Assembly: GCA_002812745.2 (NCBI GenBank)
Contig: NCSJ02000365.1
Span: 1 to 40,165, forward strand
DNA from: Scytalidium lignicola
Lineage: Eukaryota; Ascomycota; Leotiomycetes
Direction: 5' to 3'
Length of the DNA: 40,165 nt
Made by a program: the position numbers and the translations under genes. The notes below the pieces were generated by a model. That model worked only from the letters and a program-made list of their open reading frames with translations, was not told the DNA's origin and did not search any database. This document shows, piece by piece, positions 1-11,099 of this stretch (its first letter is position 1; each line of letters begins with the position of its first letter).

Positions 1-587
1 ATTTTCGGTGCTTCGGTGACATGGGGGTGTGTTGTGATATCCTAGTTGCCACCTTAGGCACCACGTTTCACCTATTACACGTGACTTCCCTTTCTAGTAG
101 TTAGCTTCACTTGTACGTACGTAGCTACACTACAACACCACAATATATTTGAGTAACCCCGATTACGCAACCTCTTGCTGTGCTTAATTCAACATNAAAA
201 AGACAAAAATAGTCCAATAAAAGATCACTTCAAACTAACTCCTGATTAGTTCTTTTTTGATTTTAACATACGCCTACTGATGATAGATGCAATGTGCAAT
301 GCTATCGACGCTTGCTTTTTAGCCCTTTAAAACATATCCCATTTTCCCTTATAAATTTCCCCAGTGTTAAGTAATAACAAATTCCAATCCAATCCGATTC
401 AAATACGCAGCCTCACTCTCACCCAGTCCTAGTCATCCGAAACGCCGCGCTCGACTCTGCCGGTTTCGTCTCTTTATAAATCAACAGGTAACATTCAAAC
501 ATCGTAACCTTGCGTTATATGGCAGCATAGGCTTATTAGGAAACCCCCACGCAACGTTAGTTTCATACTACGTCGCATAGTCTGGCT
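1..587. other. 3' flank of the arrestin gene, no gene seen
   Basis: AT-rich sequence with stops in all frames and no ORF of note. It contains an ambiguous base at 196 directly before an A-run. Since the arrestin gene ends at 588 on the minus strand, the part next to it probably holds that gene's 3' UTR. Confidence 0.5.
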
Positions 588-3341
588 TTAATTCCCCGGC
601 GTAGGTGTAACCGACCTTTCGGTCTCCCTCATTAGCCGTACGTTAAAGGAATCTGGGTTAAACATGAAATTCCGATCAATCTCCATACTACGTGCCACTC
701 TTCCACCAGGAGTTCGTGGGTTGGGAACATTGACACGCCCTCTACTAGTTGTTCTATTCAGATCATCCTCTTCTTCCTCATCATCATCATAGGTTTCACT
801 TAGTCTGCGAAGGGAGTCAGTCAAGAGAGGATACCAATAGTAAAAAAAATATGTAGAGTGAGATCTTTACCTTGCAAAATAATCCGCCAAGCCATCGTGA
901 CTCGGTGTCCCTATAATCTGATCGTATAGTGGTGGTGGAGTAGCAAGAGGTGGGGGCGGATCATCAGCGTCAAAAGCAGGTGGGTTATAACTTGGCGCAC
1001 GCAACATATGAATTGGTCTCTGAACAGCAGTATCCAACGAAAGATGTGCTTGGGCCGGTCTAGCAAGATGTGCGCTCTCGACTCTCGCGTTGGTGGTGAA
1101 ACTATGAAGAGTAGGTACAGTACCACCAGATGATGACCTTGACACGCTAGAGTTAGGACAGCCACAAGTATGCCGCTCTCCTAGATATGAATGATTCGAG
1201 CCTGAATACTCTGGAAGGGAGAGATTGGCTTGCGTCGCGCGGCAGTTGAGAATCGTAAAAGGCGAGTCGATAGATATTTCGAAATGGCGCCTCTTCTTGC
1301 CAGTTGGGTCTTCCGGATCGGCTCGAGAGATGCGCATGACCACCTATTGATTTAAAATTTAGAGATTAGGTTAAAACTCAATTAAGTGGGATATGATCTT
1401 CGGCCTACCTTAATCCAATGGTGCACATTAGCGTTCTTCCATGTGCAGTCATGGTGAAGCCTTTTCGATTTGTCTTTCTCCATATCTGCGCAAGTAGGGA
1501 GTTGCACGTTCATCTCGATCTCAGTTTGGCCCCAGAAGCTCTCCAAGCCTAGGTCGATATCGCCGAGAATATTGTCTGATGGCTCTGGTAATGGTTCTGC
1601 AGGTATGCCTGTTCTCAAAGCCTCCCGTTGTCTGTGTCTTTCCGCCATTTCACGCGCCTCTATCCTTTGCTCCGGCTCTAACTCTCCTCCAGCGAGTATC
1701 CTTACTTCGGATGAGGAATATTCGTCTGCTAATGGCTTTCCTGCACTTTTTTCAACCAATTGAATTTTTCGAGTAGGCTCTTTTCTTGTAATTTTCTGAT
1801 TGCTAGTAAAGTATTCGACCGTTTCAGTGACAAACACCTTCAACTTGTGGATTTGCACCTTAGCCAATGGTGTTAGTTTGAAGGCTATGGGAATTTTCGA
1901 CCCTAAGGGGAATGATTTTCCTGAAATCATAATGTCGTAGTGTAACTGATCCTCCCAATTTCGACTGATGGAGATGGGTTCGACCAATTCCAGGGAGTCA
2001 AAAGATGGTGAACGAACTACAGGGATCTCCTTAAAACCTTGAAGATTAGCTTTAAAGGTTCCTGCTCGTTCTATTAGAGCTTCTAGCTGCCAAACAACGG
2101 AAGCGAGTGGTAGCTTGGTCGACTCCGGGCTATTGTTGTCGATTGGAAGCTCGAAACTATATTCGTATATTCCTGGATGAAACAATTTGTAGCCCTTCTG
2201 CTGAGGAGTGGGACCGAAACGCGATTCTTCTTTGGTGAAGCTTCGAGAATGGTTGTTCTGCAATGACAACCTCTTCAACTCCTTGCTAGTTGCGAGGGTA
2301 CCAGCCCTGCTCCTATGGCCGAGACCTGGTAATGAGAATCCAGGCGATATTGATCGTTCTGTATCAATCGCGGTAATAGCAGAAGTAGCACTCTTGTCTC
2401 GTATCACGTAACTGCACTGTGTGCCATATCCAATCTCCGAGCCCTCATATAGGGCGTTGAAAAAGGGCAGGATTTGGGTTCGTAAAGACTCTTCTTCGTA
2501 AAATTCCGTCTTTGCAGGTGGTATACCTTTAGATAGTGTCAATACGAATTGAAACCTTAAACGTCCAAGTTTATCTCTCACCTTCAGGCCATTCAGTTCG
2601 AGCTCTTCCAGTGAACTTGAGTGTCACAGATTTGATCTTAACACTCTTTGTAATATTAAGTTGCAACCTCCCCCGAAGAATAACAGATCCGGTGGACGGC
2701 TCGCGATTAGCTCCTTCGCTGTGATCAATCCCTGCCAGGTAGATGGTCGGCTCTGCTAGAATGATCGAGACCGATACCCCATTCCCGGAACAGATGGGCT
2801 TGTCGGTTTCGATTCCAATCTGCGACGCCGTACCTAGTGAAACTGTGCTCGCATTTGAGGTGAATCCAGTATCAGATCGTCCTCTACCAAATTGCAGCAT
2901 ATCACCCCGCGTGGATCTGGATGTTGCGTAATCCTCTCGCGGATGCGTTGTTTGGGGCATGGCTGGGGAGATACCCGTCTGCATAGCCAACATTTCAGAT
3001 GTAGTACCAGTATACGCCTGGCTGCGATCTAGCTGTTCGTGATGGCCAGGTACAGGCGGACTGGAGGTATTGGGGTGGTGTGAGAACGAATTGAAGACGG
3101 TTCCCAACACGCGCTTCGCATGTACTCCCGAAGCCAGATTGTTTAAGTCTTTCCAGCAGTGGAATAGTTTAGTATCTAAGAACCGTAGACGAAGCGCAGA
3201 ATTGTTGAGGTCAAAATTGGGAGGCAACTGCGATCCTGTTATTGAGAAACGGCGAGATTCCCTTTGTTGACGTAGTAGTCTGGGATTTGCACGTTGCTTG
3301 CCCCTCTGGATCGTTGGACTTGGAGTAGTGCTGTCTGCCAT
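588..3341 (-). CDS. Alpha-arrestin (Aly/Rod-type ubiquitin-ligase adaptor), 855 aa, four exons
   Basis: Exons on the minus strand are 3341-2582, 2526-1409, 1343-871 and 804-588. The three introns (55, 65 and 66 bp) have GT/AG ends and all phases join, giving 855 residues. The first ATG of the frame is at 3341. After a roughly 200-residue polar N-terminus comes an arrestin-N fold (KSVKIKSVTLKFTGRARTEW), then the arrestin-C region (NWEDQLHYDIMISGKSFPLG; HHWIKVVMRISRADP). A PPLY motif near residue 763 fits the PPxY class that binds WW domains of HECT ligases such as Rsp5/HulA. The tail has an acidic run (DDDEEEEDD). Family knowledge: alpha-arrestins recruit the ligase to plasma-membrane transporters for ubiquitination and endocytosis. 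It resembles the Aly1/2-like branch more than CreD or PalF, judged by eye. Cargo cannot be told from sequence. Confidence 0.88.
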
Positions 3342-4528
3342 ATTGCAAGTTAACAACCAAACACATTACCCTATATTTAAGAAGCAGGATTCGAAAAGAA
3401 GCGCAGTATTTTAAGAATTGGTCGACATCAGAGTTTTAATACTGTGCATTGCCTGGTTTTACTCTCTGGCCGTCTGACATGCGCTGGCACAAAGACACTT
3501 TTGAGTAGTCATGGTATAGTAAGGCCAAGATGGAATGGAAGGGATATATCATGGACAGGTACTGCGGACGGTGTAAACGGAAGGCAGCAATAGTGCTCTA
3601 CGTACCTTTCTATTATAACAAAGGGCTGCTTTCAGAAAATTGCATAATAGCGGTGGAGGTTTGGTTGGTCCTGCGGCCAAAGGATGGGCACAAAGAGAGA
3701 AAGGGCGGGGTTCGAAGAAGGCTGTGGGGGATGACCTCTCTCGATGCAAGAGCAGCACGAGGGTCCAGACTTTCAGAAGCAGTATCGGATCACACGAAAT
3801 GAAGGGAGGGTTGCAGCAAAGTTGCTTTCACCAAACGAGACCTGGTCCCAGCAGGTGTTGCACAAGAGCTGCCTAGAAAGACGCCCAATTGCCCAGTTGC
3901 CCAGAAGCGGCGCGAATGGTGGTCGTCGAGATCTTGAGCTGGCTACGAGTCAACCGGCGAAGCCTCAGTCAAAGTCGCGTGCAAAGATATGAGTAATAAT
4001 AGATGTGTGGTTGGAGTAGGGTAGAGGAGGTCTTAGGTCCTTATAGGTGGCGGGGTTACTAGGCGGCGGGTATGAATAAGGTATAAGTACGAGGTGAGGT
4101 TGCGATGGCGGCGTGTAACGGTGCCGACTTGGCCCGCGGGGATCTTTCGAAGCTCTCTTTTTTCTTTCGATGGAGCCGTCAAAGCCACCAGAGCTGGCTG
4201 ACCTTAGTCATGCGTCCTTGCAGCAAACCCGAACATTGCGAGCGGCGAGATCTCTGTTTTCAATCCAGTGTGATGCCAAGGACAACCAAACGAGCTCACA
4301 TTATCACAAGTTACAGGTCATGCTGCATGGCGATTGCCGGCAGACGTGGAGAGCTCGGTTGACTAAGGACGCCTTGGTGCAGCTGGTCGGTTTTACTTTC
4401 TACAGCACAACAAGTACAATACAAGTATCCGTACGCAGCATTGTCCTTTCTCTTCTACGGTGCAGTCTTCACACTGCAGCTGGCTAGCTAGGAAACGAGC
4501 AGGCGAGTCAGTCGTCAGTCGTCTGTCT

Positions 4529-4585
4529 GCTGGCTCTTCTCTTCTCTGCTCCTCTCCTCTCCTCTCTTCTCTTCTCCCGTTTCCT
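4529..4585 (+). promoter_or_regulatory. CT-rich tract
   Basis: The stretch is almost purely C and T on the plus strand, with repeated CTCTTCT and CTCCTCT units. Tracts like this often mark promoters or transcription starts in filamentous fungi. It lies about 140 bp upstream of the small ORF at 4726. Whether it serves that ORF or is neutral low-complexity sequence is not decided by the sequence. Confidence 0.35.
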
Positions 4586-4725
4586 CTTGGACTTGCGCTC
4601 CGCAAAAATAAGCACGGCATATCTGGGAGATCCCCTCACCGAGGCAAAATCGCCAGCCCCGAAGATTGCACAGCCAACGACCAACAACCAACCCGAACTC
4701 CCAAGAAATCGCAGCATACGTAGCA

Positions 4726-4881
4726 ATGCGCCAAATCTCAGCCAGAGCCGGAGATCGCAACAAAGATCGAACCACGACGGGCAGCATCAGCATCGGCGAT
4801 GGTTCGACATTCGGGGAAGCACTAACAAGCATTTCTACTGCAGCACATGATGACGACGTTTTCCGACAATGCAAGGCCTAG
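4726..4881 (+). CDS. Possible small protein, 51 aa
   Basis: An ATG-to-TAG frame of 51 codons, rich in Arg, Thr, Ser and Asp, without a signal peptide or membrane segment. It is listed because the upstream sequence looks like a fungal 5' leader: a CT-rich tract about 140 bp upstream, then a CAAC-rich stretch (about 4675-4705), then an ATG with a purine at -3. I recognise no domain. It could also be a first exon, an uORF or chance. Confidence 0.22.
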   Translation: MRQISARAGDRNKDRTTTGSISIGDGSTFGEALTSISTAAHDDDVFRQCKA

Positions 4882-5340
4882 ACTGTTTGTCGTGCGAGAG
4901 ACAGTTAACTAATACGCGCGAAGACTTAATAAGTCAGTGTAAGAGTCCAACCGCTGGGGCAAGTCCTGTCATCAACCAGCTCCACTCGCTCCCGACATGG
5001 CCGTGCTTCCGCCAAATCCGGTACAAATACAGTACGAGTACTTTCAACAGCAGGATGCCAGTGGCTGCCCTGCACGATGCCTGTGTACCGCTGCGGCGCC
5101 TGTTGACGTAATGCAGGAAGGGTTCTGCAAGAAGGCTGAAGGGGAAAGGCTTCCTTTCTGGGAGGAGTAAGCAGTAAATCGCGCGCTCCTACGACTCCAG
5201 CATATCACATTCCAGAATGAATTTATTACTGATATGAACCTCTTGTCGGAACAATCTCCTGCCCCAGAGTAAGTTATACCGAGACAGACGCCGTCGGGAG
5301 ATGTGTAATCGGTGTGGCTTTACGCGTCCGAGTCAGCGCG

Positions 5341-5580
5341 CTACTGCAGGGCGTTAGTGATGATGTCGTTGTGGCTGAGAGATTCTTGGTCCGGATCTTG
5401 GGGCAAAACAATGCGTGCTCTCTCATCTAAATACTCGAATTCGTTGAAATGTTGGAGACGAGATGCCTCTGATCTTGAACAAATGCACAGAACCATCCTC
5501 CGAGAAAAATTGGACGTGGAAAATTCTACATTGACTGGTGCGGCGTCGAATTTAGGACCGCTCAGTTCCGTGGGTTCCAT
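5341..5580 (-). CDS. Possible small hypothetical protein, 79 aa
   Basis: A complete minus-strand frame starting at a true ATG (5580) and ending at 5341. Composition is balanced and protein-like (charged, hydrophobic and aromatic residues interspersed), with no low complexity and no recognised motif. There are two neighbouring cysteines mid-protein (CICS). No partner exon is evident on either side. The overlapping plus-strand frame 5312-5605 is less protein-like. This may be chance. Confidence 0.25.
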   Translation of the reverse strand: MEPTELSGPKFDAAPVNVEFSTSNFSRRMVLCICSRSEASRLQHFNEFEYLDERARIVLPQDPDQESLSHNDIITNALQ

Positions 5581-5857
5581 TGAGACGTCACGTCACTGGC
5601 CCTAAACTAGCTTTGGCGGGTGCGGGATCCCTGTGTTGATCGATCAATGGAGTGGACGTCAGTGGACGACCGCCAGAACCGTATTGTATGAACGAAAGCT
5701 GTGTACTGTACGAACCTCGTCAGCAACAATCTCACAAGAGATCTAAATTGTTGCTGCGGATTTCTCTTGTCAACATTTCTGGCAGCCATTAATATAGGTT
5801 TGCACACCCCCGCATTGTGTGATGTCAATCTTAACAGCCCTTCAAAACCGCGATGGG

Positions 5858-5899
5858 TTTGGCGCGTGATCACGTGATCGACGCGACTGCCAACGCGGC
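5858..5899 (+). promoter_or_regulatory. MCB/E2F-like cores plus CACGTG palindrome upstream of the Dpb11 homologue
   Basis: About 80-120 bp upstream of the ATG at 5977 lie TTTGGCGCG (5858-5866), resembling an E2F/MBF core, a 12-bp perfect palindrome GATCACGTGATC (5868-5879) and two ACGCG cores (5881-5885, 5893-5897). ACGCG-containing MCB boxes bind MBF and drive G1/S expression of replication genes in yeasts. The gene downstream is a replication factor, so such control is plausible. This is inference from motif matches only. Confidence 0.4.
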
Positions 5900-5976
5900 G
5901 GCCACTAACAGGGTGCAAAAAGAGTACAACATCAAAGTAATGCAGTCTTGCTTAGGCCTATCTGTTTGACTACAAG

Positions 5977-8534
5977 ATGAATCCGATAGATTCAGATGAG
6001 GGCCAATATGGTGGGCCAACAAATGGCACTTTTGACTCCTCTTTCCCCCTAAAAGGCGTGACCATTTGCTGTACATCTGTTGCTGATGAAAAGCGTGTAA
6101 GTCCCCGAGTTACAAGTCTGTCCTCCTTCGATTGCCAAAGAGTATGATGTCCTGATTGTGATTGATCATTACAGGTACAAATGGCCACAATGGCAGCCGA
6201 GATGGGAGCTATTCATCGATACGACTTGACCGGCGACGTCACCCATCTTATTGTAGGACATTATGATACACCGAAATATAGATTCGTAGCAAAAAACAGA
6301 CCAGATGTACGCCCTATGACGGTCAATTGGATTGAGTCAATACGAGAATTATGGATTGCTGCCAAAGAGATCGATATCGAGGCATTAGAACTTGAACACA
6401 CCCTGCCGACACTGCATTCGTTGAAGTTCAGTATGACCGGCTGTGATGATCGTAGGTGTCCCAAGATGGCTGAAGAAACCATCAACTATTGCTAATCTAA
6501 GCTATAGCTGTTGAGAGACAAAGCATTGCCGAGAAGATCAAAGCCAACGGGGCAGACTACGAGGGCGATCTAACCAAGCGCATTACACATCTAATATCTT
6601 TCCGTACTGAAGGTGCTAAATACAAAGCTGCTAAGACATGGGGATTACACATTGTCTCAATAGAATGGTTAAATGACAGCTTAGAACGGGGAATGATTCT
6701 GGATGAGAAACTCTACGATCCTTCGTTCCCAGAGGATCAGCGAGGGAAAGATGCATGGGATCGCTCGAAGCCGAGGAGGACATCACTAGGTAAGAGATTA
6801 CGAGACGATAGCTTTGCGAGTTTAGAGGACGGGAAGAGGAAGTTACGAAGAACCGCAAGCACGAAACTGAATAGCCAGAATGAGGGTATATGGGGTGATA
6901 TTGTTGGAGCAGGGCCAGCTATCCAGGTCACGAGAAGTATGCAGTGGGAAAGGCCCGAGAGAGAGAGTATTCGACGTACTGAATCAATCGAAAACCGCGA
7001 TCAACCATCTGCTATACGCGAAGTACAACCAACGAGCGGTATTCAGTCGGCTCCCCAGGGAATATTTGCCGGGTGTAGTTTCTTCATCTTTGGGTTCAAT
7101 CCGCCCCGAACGCAAGTCTTACGCAATCACTTAGTGCCTCACGATGGAGAAGTGATAGGTGACCTTGATGGGTTAATAAACGCTGGAAGAAGTAATACAA
7201 TAAACCGGCTATATACAATTATACCTCATAACTTTCCCAAGTCGAAATACCCGTCACTTCCCTCAATGGATAAATCTGTTCAGTGCATAACGGAATGGTG
7301 GGTTGAAAGGTGTTTGCATCATAAGAAATTCATTGATCCCCTAGATCATGTAGTCGGGAGGCCATTCCCCAACTTCCCGATTACAGAATTTAAAGATATG
7401 ATTATATCGACTTCGGCGTTTAACGGGATAGACCTTCGTCACGTTAAAGAGGCGACGCAGCTTCTTGGTGCTACTTATAGTGAAGATTTTACTCCAAAAT
7501 CTCAAGTTCTTGTAACAAACAGCGAGCAAGGCTTAAGAAAGGATAAATTGGATCATGCACGGCAGTGGAAAGTTCCCATAGTGACAGCAAATTGGCTTTG
7601 GGATTCGATTTCAGCCGGCATACGATTAGAGTTTAAAGGGTATCAACTCGGAGGAAAGGCCGTGAGTCCTCAAATATTGAATCAAAAAAAACTTCAACCA
7701 TGGAGTGAAGACGTTGAGAAACAAAAGGACATGTCTAATATGAAGACTTTCTCAAAAACAGTCGAGAGTCGCATGGATTCTTGTTCAAAATCTCCTAAGC
7801 CAGAAGCTACAAATTCGACGCCTTTTACATCTGTGGATACAGTGATCATCAACAGAGAAGAAGAGCCTAATACGGAGCCTCCATTAACATCTGAGAACTC
7901 AACTGCTGCTACAGATGAGGCGTCAACCAAATCCGAACCACTATCAGAGATCCCAAGTAACTCTCCCAAAAGGCCACCTCCGAAGGCAGATAACCTACCA
8001 AAAATACCACCCCAAGACATCGAAAATGCTATTTCCAATCTCCTCGCAAAAACAAAGACTATATCAGCATCAGCAACAGACCCTCTTGAAGAGAACCGTC
8101 GCCGTGGCGGAAAGCGTATCCTCGGCCGTGCAACAAGTAACGTCTCAACTGGCTCCACCGGTCTCTCTCGTGCAACATCTGTAGACTCAACGGCTACTCA
8201 CGGCAATGCAGTGGAGTGGACTGGGCCCCAATCCAACTCTAATATCTTATCCGCATCCGGCCAACTACGATTTCAAGGCGCAGATGGGGATAGAGGCACA
8301 GGAGTTGAAAACGAAGGAGAGAACCAGCCTCCTCCAACACAGATCCAGTACGACGATCCTGATAGTAAAGAGTTCAAAGAACGTGTCATGGCTAGGATGA
8401 TGGGAGAGAAGCTGGATCCGAAGAAGAGGGAGAAGGCAGTTACCATTGGCGATGTCGCGGAGTGGTCGAAAGCGAGTGGATCACGACGGAGCGGGAGAGA
8501 TAGGGTAGGGAGGGAGCGTGTCGGGTATAGATAG
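5977..8534 (+). CDS. dpb11: Dpb11/Rad4(Cut5)/TopBP1 homologue, four BRCT domains, 807 aa
   Basis: Exons are 5977-6096, 6175-6451 and 6508-8534. The introns are 78 and 56 bp, with donors GTAAGT and GTAGGT, and phases agree. Four BRCT domains are visible by their fold and hallmark tryptophans: BRCT1 about residues 24-108 (PLKGVTICCTS; VNWIES), BRCT2 about 118-205 (IEWLNDSL), BRCT3 about 317-410 (TEWWVERC) and BRCT4 about 423-514 (ANWLWDSI). The N-terminal pair most resembles fission yeast Rad4/Cut5. The Ser/Thr-rich tail after 515 is probably disordered and ends in a basic stretch. Family role: a nuclear phospho-protein scaffold that binds CDK-phosphorylated Sld2/Sld3 to load Cdc45/GINS at origins, and binds the 9-1-1 clamp to activate Mec1/ATR. 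Reading frame intact. Confidence 0.92.
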
Positions 8535-9582
8535 TGCAGATAAAATAGATCTAAATTGGATACCCGGTATTGATATGCTTCTGGATAGCTTTGAGTTAGG
8601 ACGTAGAGCTGAAAAAACTAGTTGATCATGAACCCGCTAATTGTATCTGTGTACGGAGTAAATCCTCTTGAGAAAAGTGAGCCCAGGGTAAAGGCAAATC
8701 GGGGTCGTTTTCTCGTGGGATTGGGACCTGTTAAGACCACGACCTGAACTGCCTTAATTACACTACTAACAGTATTGTGGTGACTGGCAGAGGTGTAGAG
8801 TTGGTGTTTATGAGTGTAGACACTGGGCTCGAACTCTTTTTGACTTTTTCCACCTCCTTTTTGGTCTGGANTTTTTTTATGTTTTTCAAAAAAAATTCAC
8901 TAGTTATAGTGGAGGAGGATGAGTGTGTTATATATATATATATTTCTGGGTAGGCTTCAAATCGTAATAATATTTGTGGTAATTAATTAGGAGCTATTAG
9001 GTTTTTTGAGTCTCTAGATATTTAGAAAGTAGCATCAAACATGGCATATCTAACCCTTTGATGATAACGACATATATTAGAGTGTGTGCAAAGTGTAGGT
9101 TTAGTTTTGTTCCATTTATATATATATTAAGGTTTGCATGTTAAGTGAAATCTTATTCTTAACCCCCCTCCCGGACAGATACACGTACAGAACATATAAG
9201 AAATACCGATTGACAAAAGCCGACTACTTATTTTTGTTTTCCGGATCCCCCCTCCAGTAGAAAGTTTAGGGATTATTTGATCTAATACAGCTGAGTGAAT
9301 ACCCCCTACGGACTATTTCCGAAAATATAATAGATAATATACTTTATTGCTACCACCGGATGATTTCTAGTTTCTGCGAGACCAAATAGAAGTGGAATCA
9401 AAATAGATAATAGACAAAGCGATGCTCCTCGGCATATGGGAAAATCGTAATACTCTCAAACATATAGGGAAGAGGTGGGCATAACTGCTACTGCACACGC
9501 GCCAAATAAAGTAATGGATGGGATCCCCATAGTAGACAACCAAGGGTCTATCAGAATGATATGCAAGTATAATTAAGAGATT
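8535..9582. other. AT-rich convergent intergenic region
   Basis: It lies between two convergent genes, so it holds their 3' ends. It is AT-rich with a short TA dinucleotide run near 8931-8942 and an ambiguous base at 8871 directly before a T-run. No ORF or RNA gene is recognisable. Confidence 0.55.
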
Positions 9583-11099
9583 TCAAGTCCACATTATCTT
9601 TCTTAACCTTTCTTTCTCATCTTCGCCTCCAAAGATTTTATCAATGCCACTCCTGGCAACATCGCAGATTTCCTTCCTACCCAAGTTGAAATGCTGAGCA
9701 ATTAAGACATATTCATTTGACAGCGGGCTTCCAAATACTCCAACGTCGTCCGTCTAGGTGAAATTTCCATTAGTCCAAGTCCTTGTAACACATCCTTTTT
9801 TGTTGTTTTTTTGGCTACTATAAACCTGAAAGGACAGAGGGGGAAAAACAAAGGAAGAATGACCTACACATAAGGTGATGGGACAACCAGTCCCCTTCCA
9901 CCACCCAAAATGATGATCGCTAAAACTTCCAGTGATCATCCTCGCATGCACATTGCAACTCAAACAAAGTTCCAATCCCAACTTCCTCCTCACAATCTCC
10001 TCTTTGATATCATCAGGCACATTAATAACATGTCCAATCCGGTCTGGTTCATAGGATAGTAACGTCTGTAGTTCCTTCTCGGTAGACGAAAGCGGAGATT
10101 CTGCGAAGTGTATGGTGATGCTCAGACTGTTTGCCTTGGCCTTTTGGAATGCTGGTGCGAAAATCGAGACATCGCCTTTGGCTGGGTCGCCGCAAAGGTC
10201 GATTCCTACCACGCCTTGTGATTGGTATTTTAGGGCTAGGTCGACGACAGACATAGCTGTCGGCAGGTCATTGCGGCGGTCGATGGAGAGGATTAGTTTC
10301 GTGGTCATGGGTGTTTTTGTAGATTGAGAAGATGCTGAAAAGTCCGATATACATCTGAGGATGGTCTGAACATAGTCGTCTTTGGTGATATTGGCAGATG
10401 GAATTGCGCGAGGGGTTGTTCTAAGTTCAAGATAGATGACGCCGTCTGCTTGGAAATCTTTGAGCACAGAGTTGGTGCTATAAATAATAGAGTCGAGATC
10501 ACTGCAGAGATGATATATGTATGTGGAAAAGAGAGGGAAGAAGCTGTCGAGAAAGAATATGTATGAGATAGGTGATGTGGGAAAAAAAAAAGAAAGACAA
10601 TGCAAGAATNAAAAAAGGTAGGACGACGCAGCCTGATTTAAATGCTGCCAGATATAATTCCGTAAGAATTTCAGAGGGAACATGTCAGGTCCAGATTATC
10701 CTCTCCTTGTTAGGAGATATATACTTACGTCTGCAAGTCATAGTCAAACTTATCTAGAGGCATTTCCACAAGAGGGTCTTGTAGTCGCATCTCTCCATTC
10801 TCCTTCCTCTTCAGCCATATTTCATGCAAGCATTGACGGCTAATGCTGCCACTTAGATGGGCATGTAACTAAAAAGAAGAGATCCGAACTTAGCCTCAGG
10901 ATGAAAAGAAAGGAAAAAGGGCACGCCATTAAGTTGCCTGGCCTTCCATCTTGACATTATGATTACAGTAGATTTATTGCTGAATGAAACTTTTAATTTC
11001 GAACAGAAATCAAACGCTTGTCTGTTTGGTGGTCATGAAGTTGGAGAGTACGACCCCTCGCTGACTTACCTCTATTTTCGGCATAGATATGAAATCCAT
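9583..11099 (-). CDS. ADAL-type adenosine deaminase-like protein (putative N6-methyl-AMP deaminase), 338 aa
   Basis: Exons on the minus strand are 11099-11070, 10868-10729, 10543-9868 and 9753-9583; introns of 201, 185 and 114 bp. The phases join to 338 residues. The tiny first exon encodes ten residues ending KIE, and exon 2 opens with the metal-binding motif LHAHLSGSIS (His12, His14). Further hallmarks of the metallo-deaminase fold are LELRTTPR, GIDLCGDP, HFAE (His202, Glu205), RIGHV (His228), LELCLSCNV and TDDVGVFGS (residues 283-291), covering the zinc ligands and catalytic Glu/Asp/His. This signature matches ADAL/MAPDA rather than classical ADA or Aah1. ADAL hydrolyses N6-methyl-AMP to IMP, clearing modified purines. 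Cytosolic; no targeting signal. All catalytic positions are present. The ambiguous base at 10610 lies in intron 2. Confidence 0.9.

Larger units (their letters stand above)
3342..5976. other. 2.6-kb divergent intergenic region
   Basis: This region separates the start of the arrestin gene (minus) from the Dpb11-like gene (plus), so it carries both promoters. It is moderately GC-rich and holds many short overlapping ORFs with no recognisable protein motif. Two are annotated separately as doubtful small genes. A pyrimidine-rich tract lies at about 4529-4585 on the plus strand. Confidence 0.5.
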
